This document shows positions 9,784 to 18,877 of a stretch of DNA of 64,000 bases, piece after piece (within the stretch, counting starts at the first letter, position 1; each line of letters begins with the position of its first letter). A model generated the notes under the pieces. It saw nothing but the letters and a program-made list of their open reading frames with translations. It was not told the DNA's origin and searched no databases. Source of the DNA: Chloroflexota bacterium. GTDB taxonomy: Bacteria; Chloroflexota; UBA11872. A program made the translations under genes and the position numbers. The stretch lies in assembly GCA_022825895.1 (NCBI GenBank), contig JAJDVX010000003.1, forward strand, positions 62,001 to 126,000. The letters run 5' to 3'.

Positions 9784-11348
9784 GCCGCCGCAACGCCCCG
9801 TCGCAGCCCGCGGCCCGGCGTGGCGCCCGTGTGACGCCCGTGGTCAACCACGACCTCACCATTCACGATCACCATGTCGATGCCGTCGGGGTAGTTCGTC
9901 GGATCGTCAAACGTCGCGTTTGACCGCACGCGCGGCATGTCAATCAGCACCAGGTCGGCGGCCATGCCCGGCTGGATGAATCCGCGATCGATCAGGCCGA
10001 AGCGTCGGGCGGGTGCCGAGGTCATGTGGCGGATCATCTCTTCCAGGGACAACGCACCTCGCTCGCGCACGAAACGTCCCAGAAAACGCGGGTAGGTGCC
10101 GTAGGTCCGCGGATGCGGCGCGCCGCCGGTCAACAGCGCGTCGGTGGAGCACATGTGCGCGGGATGCCGCATGGCCATCTCGAAGTCGGCGTCGGTGGCC
10201 GAGTTGTGAATCACCGCCGCCACCACGCCGCGTTCGGCGATGACCAGGTCAACCAGCAGGGATTCAGGCCCAATGCCTCGCTCCGCGGCAACATCGGTGA
10301 TGAAGCGGCCTTCCATGTGCCTGTTTGCCGCCGATGAGACACTGGCCAGGCGCAGGTTGGAAAACTCCGTGTGCCGCGCACTGTCAGGGCTAATCATTTC
10401 GGCCTCGATGCGCGCCCGGGCGTCAGGATTCTCAAGTCGCGCCAGCATCGCCGGTACCCCGCCGTCGAGTGCCCAGTCGGGGAACGAGAAGTGCAGCAAC
10501 GTGCTGCCGGCCGGCCAGGCGTAGGTGTCGAACGTCAGCGAGACGCCGAGGTCAATCGACCGGTCCGCTTCGGCCTGGTTAACCCACCAGCTGTTGTCGA
10601 GGCTGTTGAAGTGCGAAATATGGATCGGGCAGTTGGCGCGCTGGCCGATTTCCAGCGTCTCGCGGATGGCCATGCGTCTCCCAAGTTCGGAGCGCATGTG
10701 CGCGACGTAGGGAGCGTTGTAACGCCCTGCCACTTCGCTGATCGCGACTAGCTCATCGGTGTTGCTGAACGAACACGGGGCGTAGTCGAGACCCGTGGAG
10801 AGCGCCGCCGCGCCATCGCGCATGGCGTCGTCCGTGATCTGGCGCATCTGTACCAGTTCCTCGGGCGTGGCCGGACGGTCTTCCCAGCCCAGGACCGCCG
10901 CACGCACGCATCCATGGGGCAGGTGATGGGCGACGTTGACCGCCACCTTTCGGTCAAAGCTGTCCAGCCAGCCGTCAACGGTCTCCCAGTCGCCGTCCAC
11001 ATCCGGCTGGCCGTTGAGCGCGTCGAAGTAGTCGAGGAAGGCCTGGCGATCCGCGGCCGCCAGCGGCGCGTATCCGATGCCGTCCAGGCCGGTCAGTTCC
11101 GTGGTGATGCCCTGCCGCACCTTGGGCTGATGGTCCGGACGGTCCAGCAAGAGCAGATCGGAGTGGGTGTGGACGTCGATGAAACCGGGCGAGATGACCC
11201 TGCCAGCGGCGTCGATCTCGCGCGTGGCGCGGTCTTCGACTCTCCCCGTGGCCACAATCATCGAGCCATCCACGGCTACGTCGCCGCGTACGCCGGGGGC
11301 GCCGGACCCGTCCACAATCAGGGCGTCGCGAATGCAGAGGTCGTGCAT
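9780..11348 (-). CDS. N-acyl-D-amino-acid deacylase family amidohydrolase
   Basis: A metal-dependent amidohydrolase of 522 residues from the D-aminoacylase/dihydroorotase-like family, which removes acyl groups from D-amino acids. It starts with the typical small beta domain (LCIRDALIVDGSG), then the GFIDVHTHSD metal motif with His60 and His62, further His residues in HISHFNS, and the late HPAHMCSTDA motif with the catalytic Asp. It closes with the second half of the beta domain (GMAADLVLIDM). The start at 11348 gives a standard amino end; longer in-frame starts would run into the upstream gene. Substrate specificity cannot be assigned. Confidence 0.9.
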   Translation of the reverse strand: MHDLCIRDALIVDGSGAPGVRGDVAVDGSMIVATGRVEDRATREIDAAGRVISPGFIDVHTHSDLLLLDRPDHQPKVRQGITTELTGLDGIGYAPLAAADRQAFLDYFDALNGQPDVDGDWETVDGWLDSFDRKVAVNVAHHLPHGCVRAAVLGWEDRPATPEELVQMRQITDDAMRDGAAALSTGLDYAPCSFSNTDELVAISEVAGRYNAPYVAHMRSELGRRMAIRETLEIGQRANCPIHISHFNSLDNSWWVNQAEADRSIDLGVSLTFDTYAWPAGSTLLHFSFPDWALDGGVPAMLARLENPDARARIEAEMISPDSARHTEFSNLRLASVSSAANRHMEGRFITDVAAERGIGPESLLVDLVIAERGVVAAVIHNSATDADFEMAMRHPAHMCSTDALLTGGAPHPRTYGTYPRFLGRFVRERGALSLEEMIRHMTSAPARRFGLIDRGFIQPGMAADLVLIDMPRVRSNATFDDPTNYPDGIDMVIVNGEVVVDHGRHTGATPGRGLRRGVAAA

Positions 11349-11355
11349 CAGCTTG

Positions 11356-12099
11356 TCAGGCGGAGTCGCGCAGGTGCGCGGCATCGTAGTCGGCCGCGGT
11401 TCCGGCGGCGAACGCGCGCAGCCGGCGCACCGCCTCGGCCTCCGCCTCCGCCAGGAAGTCGACGGCGACGTCGGGGCCAAAGATGTCGCATCCAATCGCC
11501 GCTCGCGCTTCCACTTCGCGCGCGGACTCCGCGGGGCTCACCATCAGCCCATTGAGCGCAACAATGGCCCGGCGTAGTTCCCCGAGCGGCAGCCCAGGGT
11601 CGATCGTGCTCACGCCGGCCGCCTTGCGTTCGAGCAGGCTGGCCTCCGCAATGGTGTCAAGACCGGCGGCCCGGAAGTCGGCCAGGCACCGAAACGCCGT
11701 CGCGAGTCCGCGTGGAGGTTCGGGCGAGCCGGCCTCAATGGCCCAAGACAACCCGCCGATCGCCGCGCCATTGCCCTGGACCGCATGCTCGCCGAGCCGG
11801 ATCACGAACACCTCATCGGCGGCCAGGTGGGTCAGATAGCCGGCCACAAATGCGGCCTGGGGTTCCGCCAGCGACGCCGGGTCGCTGAGATGCGGGTAGG
11901 CATCAAACAGTCGACGGGTGGCCGTTCCCCAAGTATCCGGGTCTCGAAAGCCGTAGAAGTGGGTCGCCTCGCGGGCGGCTTCGTTGCGAGTGCGGGCGTC
12001 GGGCGCGATGGCTCCGGCGTAGTAAGCCGGCAGTGAGGCGCGCAGGATGTCGCCGAGCGCGCCGGGCGCTTGTGGCAACGCCGCGAAAGCCACCCGCAT
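11356..12099 (-). CDS. Putative zinc-dependent phospholipase C-like protein
   Basis: A 247-residue helical protein. The segments HFYGFRDPDTWG and AGYLTHLAADEVF resemble the His/Asp metal motifs of zinc-dependent phospholipase C/S1-P1-like proteins, especially the G-Y-L-x-H-x-x-A-D pattern. No signal peptide is visible. I prefer the start at 12099, because the longer ORF start at 12195 would overlap the divergent VOC gene. It ends seven bases before the deacylase, so the two are probably co-transcribed. The family assignment is tentative. Confidence 0.6.
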   Translation of the reverse strand: MRVAFAALPQAPGALGDILRASLPAYYAGAIAPDARTRNEAAREATHFYGFRDPDTWGTATRRLFDAYPHLSDPASLAEPQAAFVAGYLTHLAADEVFVIRLGEHAVQGNGAAIGGLSWAIEAGSPEPPRGLATAFRCLADFRAAGLDTIAEASLLERKAAGVSTIDPGLPLGELRRAIVALNGLMVSPAESAREVEARAAIGCDIFGPDVAVDFLAEAEAEAVRRLRAFAAGTAADYDAAHLRDSA

Positions 12100-12187
12100 G
12101 TGAGCTCGCTGTGTAGCCAGAGACGTCCCTCGCCCCGGTTCGCTGTCACAATGCCGCCAGACGTGACGATTGTAGGAGGCGCGCCAC

Positions 12188-12655
12188 GTGGCCATTCACT
12201 CCGGACACACCGGAATCGTCGTTCAGGACTTGGACCGGGTCGGACGGTTCTACAAGGAAGTAATCGGCTTGCGTGAGGCGCGCCGGATGAGCCGCGAGGG
12301 CGCGCCGCTGGATGCGCTGCTGGGCCTGAACAATGTGCGCTTAGAGGTCATGTTTCTTGGAACGCCCGACCGACCGGCCGCCATTGAACTGCTGCAATAT
12401 GTCCGGCACCCATCCGCACCCATCCAGCGGCAGCCCAACACGCACGGTCCAAACCACGTGCACTTCATCGTGCACGAGCTGGACCCGATCCTGGAGCGCC
12501 TTGAGGCTGCGGGTATCGAGTCGATTGGAGGCCCTGTCGCCTGGTTCGATACCTGGACCCGGGTGCTTTACACGCGCGACCCCGAAGACAACATCGTGGA
12601 ATTGACGGAGATTCCCGAGGGACAGCCGATTCCCTACGCAGCGACTAGCGACTGA
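12188..12655 (+). CDS. VOC (glyoxalase/dioxygenase-fold) family protein
   Basis: A 155-residue vicinal-oxygen-chelate protein with two beta-alpha-beta-beta-beta modules. Likely metal ligands are His7 (GHTGI), Glu67 (AIELL), His92 (HVHF) and Glu138 (NIVELTE), so it is probably an active metalloenzyme: a glyoxalase, an epimerase or a dioxygenase. The GTG start follows a strong AGGAGG site at 12174-12179. It is divergent from the phospholipase-like gene and has no metabolic partner close by. Confidence 0.88.
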   Translation: MAIHSGHTGIVVQDLDRVGRFYKEVIGLREARRMSREGAPLDALLGLNNVRLEVMFLGTPDRPAAIELLQYVRHPSAPIQRQPNTHGPNHVHFIVHELDPILERLEAAGIESIGGPVAWFDTWTRVLYTRDPEDNIVELTEIPEGQPIPYAATSD

Positions 12656-12724
12656 CGTGCTTTCCAAACGGACAGGGTCTTCCGACTCCCAGATGGGAAG
12701 GTGTGCAGTTCCGGGTCAGCGACT

Positions 12725-13528
12725 CTAAGCCGCGACGGCCTCAGCGTTACCAGACGCCATGGAGGCCAAGACGGCGTCCTGCACGGCGGCGGCCTGCGCG
12801 GCCAACGCGGCATCGAGCGACTCGCCGCGCGCGAAGGCCTCAACGGCCCGAACGTGGCCGGCATATGGCCCATCCAGATCAATCGATGTGGACCCCGAAT
12901 CGTCGAGCCGTTGAGCCGCCGAGGCTCGCCCGTCGGCGTGAATCGAGCCGTTGGCGCCGATCAACATGGCGCGGTCGAACGGTCGTCCCCCGGAGGACGC
13001 GGCGCCCACGTCGAGTACGGCCGTCAGGCCGCGTTCGAACGTCAGGATGGCCGTGAGGTAGTCGGGTCCGTCCCCAGCCACGGCCTGCCCGGCCGCGTAG
13101 GCAGTCTCTGCTGGTCGACCCATCAAGTCCAGCACGGCAACCAACTCGTCGATCAGCGTGCCTGCTAGTGCTTCAGGACCAGCCGGCGCCCAGCGCGTCC
13201 AGCGTAGAAACCGCGGCGAGCCGATTCGCCCGGTGTCCAGCGATGCCCGCAACAGGCTATGCGGTGCCCGATGGAGGGCGGGCGCTAACACGCTGACCCC
13301 TGATCCTCGCTCCGCCTGCAGCGTCGACAGCCCAGCCGTCCCCGCCACGGCCGACGTGAAGACCGCGCAAGGAATCCCGGCGTCCGCGCCGCGTGCATCG
13401 GCGGCAGCCAGCACAACCGCCTGTGCATCGGAGCGCTCATTGCGGACGATGTCCAACGACGTCGCATCAATCAGCGCCTCTTCCAGGTCCGCGTCACCGG
13501 AAGCGCTAGCGGCCAAGATTAAGCGCAT
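12725..13528 (-). CDS. Gfo/Idh/MocA-like oxidoreductase, short form
   Basis: A 267-residue protein resembling sugar or inositol dehydrogenases of the Gfo/Idh/MocA family. The carboxy half is recognisable (TGRIGSPRFLRW, then a beta-sheet substrate domain with an ANGSIHAD segment). The Rossmann half is compressed: there is no clear GxGxxG at the start, so NAD(P) binding is doubtful. The family usually has 330-390 residues. It lies downstream of the ABC permease genes on the same strand and may process an imported sugar. Confidence 0.75.
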   Translation of the reverse strand: MRLILAASASGDADLEEALIDATSLDIVRNERSDAQAVVLAAADARGADAGIPCAVFTSAVAGTAGLSTLQAERGSGVSVLAPALHRAPHSLLRASLDTGRIGSPRFLRWTRWAPAGPEALAGTLIDELVAVLDLMGRPAETAYAAGQAVAGDGPDYLTAILTFERGLTAVLDVGAASSGGRPFDRAMLIGANGSIHADGRASAAQRLDDSGSTSIDLDGPYAGHVRAVEAFARGESLDAALAAQAAAVQDAVLASMASGNAEAVAA

Positions 13529-13644
13529 GAGGGGTCCAACTAGGCTGGGCTCGCGTCGCTAGTGTGGCGGTCGGCGGCACTCCTCCGCAAGCCGCCCGCC
13601 GTTGGTTACCCCGTGACGATGCGTCCGTCGACGTCCCGCCGGGG

Positions 13645-14448
13645 CTATGGCTTGACGCCGGCCACCGCAACTCCGCGTACGAGATACTTCTGCGCAAAGA
13701 AGAACACGATGACGATTGGCGCCACCATGACCAGGGACGCTGTCATCAGCATCGGGAAATCGGTGCTGTATTGCGACCGGAACCACCGAATGCCTACGGC
13801 CAGCGTCAACTTATCGGGCGTCTGGATAAAAACGAACGGCCAGAAGAACTGGTTCCACTTGGCAATGACGTTGAACACGGCCACAGTGACGATGGCCGGT
13901 TTCGAGAGCGGGATCACGACTCGGAACAACACTTGCAAGAGATTCGCGCCGTCGATCTGGGCCGCTTCGTCTAGATCTACCGGTATCGTCAGGAAGAACT
14001 GCCGCAGGATGAAGATGTAGAAGGCGTTTCCCCACAGGTCCGGCAACACAATCCACCACAGGCCGTTAAGTAAGCCCGTCGGGCGGAACATGATGAACCA
14101 GGGCACGACCAGCATGTGGTACGGCAGCATCAGCGACGCCAGGACCAGCATGAAGAACAGATTCCGGCCCGGGAATAGCGTTCGCGCGAAGCCGAATGCC
14201 ACGAAGATGCTGACGAATGTCTGCCCGAACAGGCCGAACCCGACCAGGATGAGTGAGTTCGCGATCCAGTTCGCCAACGGCGCGGTTCCCCACATCTGGG
14301 AGTAGTTCTGCCAAGTCCAGGGATCGGGCCAGAGCTGTCGAGGCGCCTGGAGGTCCGCGTCGAAGTGCGCAAATGACGTGAGAAGCATCCAGATGAATGG
14401 AATGGCGTAGACGAAACTACCCAGCCAGAGAGCCAGGTACGCGATCAC
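13645..14448 (-). CDS. Sugar ABC transporter permease, MalG type (duplicate copy)
   Basis: An inner-membrane permease of a CUT1-type carbohydrate importer, 267 residues, about six transmembrane helices, with the EAA loop DEAAQIDGANLLQ that docks the ATPase. It is closely similar along its whole length to the permease at 14786-15697, so the pair is a tandem duplication. The only good start is GTG 14448, which removes the cytoplasmic tail its paralogue has; the matching tail sequence (RIQTPTRI against RIRTPARI) is still readable upstream but has no ATG, GTG or TTG. A terminator-like hairpin separates it from the first copy. Confidence 0.9.
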   Translation of the reverse strand: MIAYLALWLGSFVYAIPFIWMLLTSFAHFDADLQAPRQLWPDPWTWQNYSQMWGTAPLANWIANSLILVGFGLFGQTFVSIFVAFGFARTLFPGRNLFFMLVLASLMLPYHMLVVPWFIMFRPTGLLNGLWWIVLPDLWGNAFYIFILRQFFLTIPVDLDEAAQIDGANLLQVLFRVVIPLSKPAIVTVAVFNVIAKWNQFFWPFVFIQTPDKLTLAVGIRWFRSQYSTDFPMLMTASLVMVAPIVIVFFFAQKYLVRGVAVAGVKP

Positions 14449-14785
14449 ACGTCCGCCCGCCTGGCTGGCATTGATGCGGGTCGGCGTTTGAATGCGGCGA
14501 GACGACCGAAGCTCTGCCAGTCGTGGACGGCTTCCGATGTCGAGAGGTGCGGGGCCGACGATGTACCACGCGAGGTACCAGGAGAGTACGCCGTTCAGCG
14601 CGGGCGCCAGTTCCCCGTTTGCGGGACTGTTGACAGGCGTCGGGACGCGGATCTGGGCTCAGTCCTCGGGGTGCCGGTGTGAGGAGGCTAGCAGCACGGG
14701 CAAGAGGCTCACGATGTCGTGCCCCTTAAACGACCGGTGGGGGCCGTGCGGCCCCCACCAGGCGGATTACGGCGTCAAGCCGAAG
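14449..14785 (-). other. Gap between duplicated permeases with remnant 5' coding sequence
   Basis: A 337-base stretch with no complete gene. The reading frame of the downstream permease stays open far into it on the minus strand, and its first 45 or so bases encode a tail homologous to that of the upstream paralogue. A hairpin lies near its right end. I see no other gene in it. Confidence 0.5.
14736..14759 (-). terminator. Candidate hairpin terminator after the first MalG-type permease
   Basis: A perfect 10-base-pair inverted repeat (GGTGGGGGCC, four-base loop, GGCCCCCACC) lies 26 bases beyond the stop at 14786. On the minus strand it is followed by GGTCGTTTAA, a weak T tract. It may terminate or attenuate transcription between the two permease copies. 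Confidence 0.6.
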
Positions 14786-15697
14786 CTATGACTTGATGCC
14801 GGTTAGCGCAATTCCGCGCACGAACTGCTTCTGTGCGAAGAAGAACACAATGACGATTGGCGCCACCGAGACGATGGACGCCGCCATTAACATCTGGAAT
14901 TCCGTTCCGTATTGGGTCCGGAACCACCGGATGCCCACGGCGAGGGTCAACTTCTCAGGCGTCTGGATGAAGACGAACGGTTCAAAGAACTCGTTCCACT
15001 TGTTGATGAAGTTGAACACCGCCACGGTGGCGATTGCAGGTTTGGAGAGCGGAATTACGACGCGGAACAACACCTGCAGGAGGTTCGCGCCGTCAATCTC
15101 CGCTGCCTCATCCAACTCCACCGGCAGGGTTAAGAAGAACTGCCGAAGGATGAAGATGTAGAAGGCCTGTCCCCAGAGGTCCGGCAGCGCCACCGGCCAG
15201 AGGCTGTCGAGCAGCCCGACCGTGCGGAACATGATGAACTTCGGAACGATGGTCACGTGACCCGGCAGCATCAGGGTCGCCAGGATCAGCACGAATAGCT
15301 GGTTACGGCCCGGGAACTGGGTTCGCGCGAAGCCGTAGGCCACGAAGATGCTGATGAGGGTTTGCCCGAACATGCCGAGCGCGACCAGGATGAGGGAGTT
15401 CACGATCCAGTTCGCGAACGGCCCCGTTTCCCACATGTCGATGTAGTTCTGCCAGATCCAGGGATCGGGCCAGATCTGCGGCGGCTCTTCAAAGAGCTTG
15501 TCCAGCCGCATGAACGACGTGCGAACCATCCACAGGAACGGGATGGCGTACAGGAAACTTCCCAGCCAGAGAATCAGGTACGTCGTCACACGCCCGCCCA
15601 CACGCATCGCACGGATGCGGGCCGGCGTACGGATGCGTACCGAGGTCGGCATCCCGGAGGGATCCGACGGTTCTACGGTAACGGTTTGTTGCGCCAT
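14786..15697 (-). CDS. Sugar ABC transporter permease, MalG type
   Basis: A 303-residue permease with a 35-residue cytoplasmic tail, six predicted transmembrane helices and the EAA loop DEAAEIDGANLLQ. It pairs with the MalF-type permease just upstream, eight bases away; the ribosome site AGGAGGG overlaps that gene's stop codon, so the two are translationally linked. No solute-binding protein or MalK-type ATPase gene is near, so those must be encoded elsewhere. The neighbouring polysaccharide lyase suggests that oligosaccharides are the cargo. Confidence 0.94.
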   Translation of the reverse strand: MAQQTVTVEPSDPSGMPTSVRIRTPARIRAMRVGGRVTTYLILWLGSFLYAIPFLWMVRTSFMRLDKLFEEPPQIWPDPWIWQNYIDMWETGPFANWIVNSLILVALGMFGQTLISIFVAYGFARTQFPGRNQLFVLILATLMLPGHVTIVPKFIMFRTVGLLDSLWPVALPDLWGQAFYIFILRQFFLTLPVELDEAAEIDGANLLQVLFRVVIPLSKPAIATVAVFNFINKWNEFFEPFVFIQTPEKLTLAVGIRWFRTQYGTEFQMLMAASIVSVAPIVIVFFFAQKQFVRGIALTGIKS

Positions 15698-15705
15698 GCT
15701 CCCTC

Positions 15706-16662
15706 CTATGAAGACCTTTCACCCTCGTAATACACCCAGCGACGTGCGGTCAGGAACTGCACGATCGTCAGGAAGAGGATGACGAAGAACAGAATCCAGG
15801 CGATGGCCGAGGCGTAGCCCATCTTGAAGAAGCGGAAGCCGTTCCAGTAGAGGTACAGCAGGAGGAACAGCGTCGCGTCGGCCGGACCACCTTCAGTGAT
15901 GATCAGGGCGGCTGTGAAGACCTGGAAGGACCCGATAACCGCCAGCACCATCGTCAGAAAGATCTGCGGCGTCATCATCGGAATGGTGACGTGGCGGACC
16001 TTGCCCCACCAGCCTGCGCCATCGATTTCCGCAGCCTCATAGAGGTGCTGGGGAATGCCCTGCAAGCCTGCCAGATAGATGATCATCGTGGTCCCGACAG
16101 ACCAGAAGCTCATGATGATCAGTCCCGGCATTGCCCACCGAGTGGACCCAAGCCAGTTCGGCGCCTGGATGTCCAACGGCGTCAGGAAGATGTTCAGAAA
16201 GTTGTTCAGCAGGCCGTTGGGCTGCAACACCCAGTACCAGAGCACCGCGGTGGCGACACCGGTGGTGATCGATGGAAGGTAGAAGCACGTGCGGTAGATC
16301 GCGATGCCCTTGACCTTCCGGTTGAGCAGCCCGGCCACGATGAACGAGATGATCAGCACGCCCGGCACGTGGAAGACCACGTAGTACGCGGTGTTGTACA
16401 CGCTCTGGACGAAGCGGGTGTCCTCGCCGGATAGCAGTTGGGCGTAGTTCTCAAACCCCAGCCACTTGATGTCGCCGACCAGGCGCCATTGCGTGAAGCT
16501 GAGGAAGAACGAGAAGAAGAATGGCCCCGCAGTGAACACGATGAAGCCGAACAACCAAGGGAGAATAAACAGGAACCCTTGGGTCTCCTTCCATGTCCAG
16601 CCCAGAATGCCGCGCCTGCGTCTGACTGGTGTGGGCGCACTGGCCATGTCAGTTGCGGTCAT
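15706..16662 (-). CDS. Sugar ABC transporter permease, MalF type
   Basis: The partner permease of a CUT1-type importer, 318 residues, with the first helix at about 28-48 (FLFILPWLFGFIVF), large periplasm-facing loops, and the EAA loop EAAEIDGAGWWGK. I start it at ATG 16662, which has a strong AAGGAGGT ribosome site five bases upstream; the longer frame to 16782 has none. It is the first gene of the transporter group. Confidence 0.95.
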   Translation of the reverse strand: MTATDMASAPTPVRRRRGILGWTWKETQGFLFILPWLFGFIVFTAGPFFFSFFLSFTQWRLVGDIKWLGFENYAQLLSGEDTRFVQSVYNTAYYVVFHVPGVLIISFIVAGLLNRKVKGIAIYRTCFYLPSITTGVATAVLWYWVLQPNGLLNNFLNIFLTPLDIQAPNWLGSTRWAMPGLIIMSFWSVGTTMIIYLAGLQGIPQHLYEAAEIDGAGWWGKVRHVTIPMMTPQIFLTMVLAVIGSFQVFTAALIITEGGPADATLFLLLYLYWNGFRFFKMGYASAIAWILFFVILFLTIVQFLTARRWVYYEGERSS

Positions 16663-16743
16663 CGCACCTCCTTCAATTCCGAGCGTCAGGCCCCATTTTT
16701 CGTCAAAGGCCGCTCGGCCCCCAATAAACGGCGCCCGCCAAAG

Positions 16744-16767
16744 CGGTGGCGGACCGTACAGCCACCG
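16744..16767 (-). terminator. Candidate hairpin between lyase and permease genes
   Basis: A seven-base-pair inverted repeat, CGGTGGC and GCCACCG around a ten-base loop, lies about 80 bases after the lyase stop on the minus strand, followed by CTTTGG. It lacks a long T tract, so it may be only a weak terminator. The 181-base gap containing it probably also carries the promoter of the permease operon. Confidence 0.42.
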
Positions 16768-16843
16768 CGGCACGCGCGTCAACAGATGTGCGCGAATTCT
16801 ACGGGGACGGGCGCCCCGTGGACATTAGGGAATCGCCGAAGTC

Positions 16844-18877
16844 TTAGCCGACGAGCGGATAGTTGAAGGTGGCGCCGCCGCCGCCGGCGAAGGACCAGGA
16901 TTCTTCGTGACCGGCGCGACGCACAACCAGATCCGGCACCTCCGCCGAGGATGTCGAATCCCAGGCAGCTTCCGCATTGTCGCCGTAGATGAAAGCGGCG
17001 GCGCTCCAGAAGGTCTCGCCCGTGACTTCCGATATGAGCGTTGCGCGCAAGTCGCTGGCCGGATTACCCGGTGAGCGCGCGGTAAGGAGTCGCGCGCCCG
17101 GAAGCGGGGCAAATGCGGCCGTCAGCGTCGCCGGGGGGGCGCCGTTGACCGGCACATCCAAGCGCACCTGGGCACCTTGCTCGGCCGGCCAGGCCACAGC
17201 CTCGCTCAGATGAGCGTAGGAGACGTTATCCGGCAATTCCGGCGGCGCTTCCGGGCCAGCCGGCCAGGCGGTGCACGTGCCCTCGTGGTGAAAGACTAGA
17301 TGCGCACGGCGTGCGACTGGCGATTCCAGGCGCGTCAGAACGATGAAGTATCCATCGCGCGCCAGCACCACGCGGCGGGCGTACACCGCCGCGTACGGCC
17401 CCTGCTCCCAATGCACCTGGGCGTCGGCGATCCCGAAGTCATTACCGCCCGCGGGCCGGTATCGGCGAGCCTCGCCGGTCGCCGGCGGCTGCTCCTCGCC
17501 CTCGAGCAGGATTGTCGAGTGACTGAGGGTGTGCCGGTACCACGAGTCGTTGATGGCGATGCCGTAGCCCGGCGTGCCCAGGTCGGCGCCCCAACGCCGG
17601 CCGCCGCCGTAGATGCTGAGCGCCAGCTTGTCGGCGTGCCCATGCCCACCGCCGTGCGGCCCGTACTTGAGGAGCAGTTCGCCGGGCGAGCCGTGCGGGA
17701 GTTGGGGACGCAGCACCGCGAAGCCGCTGGCCGACTCGTTGGACTCGACCAGCGGCGGCGACGCGGCATTCGATACCTCGTCAGGCCCGTAAAGCAGCGA
17801 CTCCACATTTGCCCTGGGCATGTCTCGGTACGCGCGTGCCAGCACCGCCTCAAACTCCGGCGCGCCGTATCTCCCCGCGGCCATTTCGTAGAAGCCGGGG
17901 CCGTTGGGAATGCCGTGTCCCACCTCGTCGGTGACGCGGGAGTGGTACCAGCAGTCGTTGATGGCCGGCACAAAGTCGTCGGGATACGCGATCCGCAGCG
18001 GCGCTTCGAACATCCGGCGCATCGTTGGATTGCCGACCGGGTCGCCCGACAGGCCCTCGCGCGCCTGCGCGAGGTACAACACCGCCCCCAGCGTGTAGTA
18101 GTGATAGCTGGAGGCCCCCTCGTACCAGTGGCCGTCGTCCAACACGCCGCGGGCGAGCTGATCGGTCAAGCCGTAGGTGTCGTCGATGACGGTGTTCACC
18201 AACGCCTCGTCGCCCAGCGCGGTTCCCAACGTGGCGAGCGCGGCGTTGAGCCAGTTCTCGTAGTTGTGAATGCGCGGCGTGCGCTGCGAGTCGATGTGCG
18301 CGGCCGCCGGTTCCAGAAGGCGGTTGCGCAGCAGGTCTCGGTCGTCGACGACGCCCGGCCAGATCCAATGGCAGGCCCAGGCAATTGGAATCGCCCAGAC
18401 CGATTCGTCGAGCGCGGAATAGGTGATCTTGCCGACGCTGGGATCGTTGCGTGGACTGTGGACGTCCGGGTAAATGGCGGCGTATTCGGTGAGAATCCGG
18501 CGAGCAGCGTCCAGGTGCGCGCGGTTGCCTTCCAAGCGCCACAGCAGCGCCAGGCGATAGGCGCGTTGCGCCATCCGGCGGTTGGCCGTCCAGAGCCAGG
18601 AGTCGTCGAACGGTTGGCCGGACCAGACGCGGCCGTCGACCGGACAGGCGTGCTGAGTCGGCGTGTGCTCCTCGAAGATGAGTTCGGCTGCATGGTCGGG
18701 GCAAAAATAGGAGTGGTAGTAGCCGCCGTTGCGGGCCGCCGGTCGCAGCGGGCTGGCCAGGGCCGCCGCCGCCTCGTCGCGGAGTTCTTGCATGGCGGCG
18801 GCAAAGGCCGGCGATTCGTGACGCGACAGTGCGCGCTCCAGCGGACCCGCGGGCAGTCCCAGTTCCCATCCGGTCAC
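16844..18877 (-). CDS. Heparinase II/III or oligoalginate lyase-like enzyme
   Basis: A 677-residue polysaccharide lyase-like protein: an alpha/alpha-toroid half (residues to about 380; the segment with WTANRRMAQRAY is typical) followed by a heparinase II/III-type beta-sandwich with the hallmark GGGHGHADKL and DLGTPGYG motifs. Such enzymes cleave uronic-acid polysaccharides such as alginate, heparin or related exopolymers by beta-elimination. No signal peptide is visible, which fits an enzyme acting on imported oligosaccharides. GTG 18877 overlaps the stop of the glycosyltransferase gene (GTGA), so the two are coupled. The exact polymer is unknown. Confidence 0.88.
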   Translation of the reverse strand: MTGWELGLPAGPLERALSRHESPAFAAAMQELRDEAAAALASPLRPAARNGGYYHSYFCPDHAAELIFEEHTPTQHACPVDGRVWSGQPFDDSWLWTANRRMAQRAYRLALLWRLEGNRAHLDAARRILTEYAAIYPDVHSPRNDPSVGKITYSALDESVWAIPIAWACHWIWPGVVDDRDLLRNRLLEPAAAHIDSQRTPRIHNYENWLNAALATLGTALGDEALVNTVIDDTYGLTDQLARGVLDDGHWYEGASSYHYYTLGAVLYLAQAREGLSGDPVGNPTMRRMFEAPLRIAYPDDFVPAINDCWYHSRVTDEVGHGIPNGPGFYEMAAGRYGAPEFEAVLARAYRDMPRANVESLLYGPDEVSNAASPPLVESNESASGFAVLRPQLPHGSPGELLLKYGPHGGGHGHADKLALSIYGGGRRWGADLGTPGYGIAINDSWYRHTLSHSTILLEGEEQPPATGEARRYRPAGGNDFGIADAQVHWEQGPYAAVYARRVVLARDGYFIVLTRLESPVARRAHLVFHHEGTCTAWPAGPEAPPELPDNVSYAHLSEAVAWPAEQGAQVRLDVPVNGAPPATLTAAFAPLPGARLLTARSPGNPASDLRATLISEVTGETFWSAAAFIYGDNAEAAWDSTSSAEVPDLVVRRAGHEESWSFAGGGGATFNYPLVG

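Noticed and set aside
13573-13596. GGCGGC/GCCGCC repeat after the second permease, considered as a terminator
   Set aside because: Six base pairs with a twelve-base loop and no T tract; such repeats are common by chance at this GC content.
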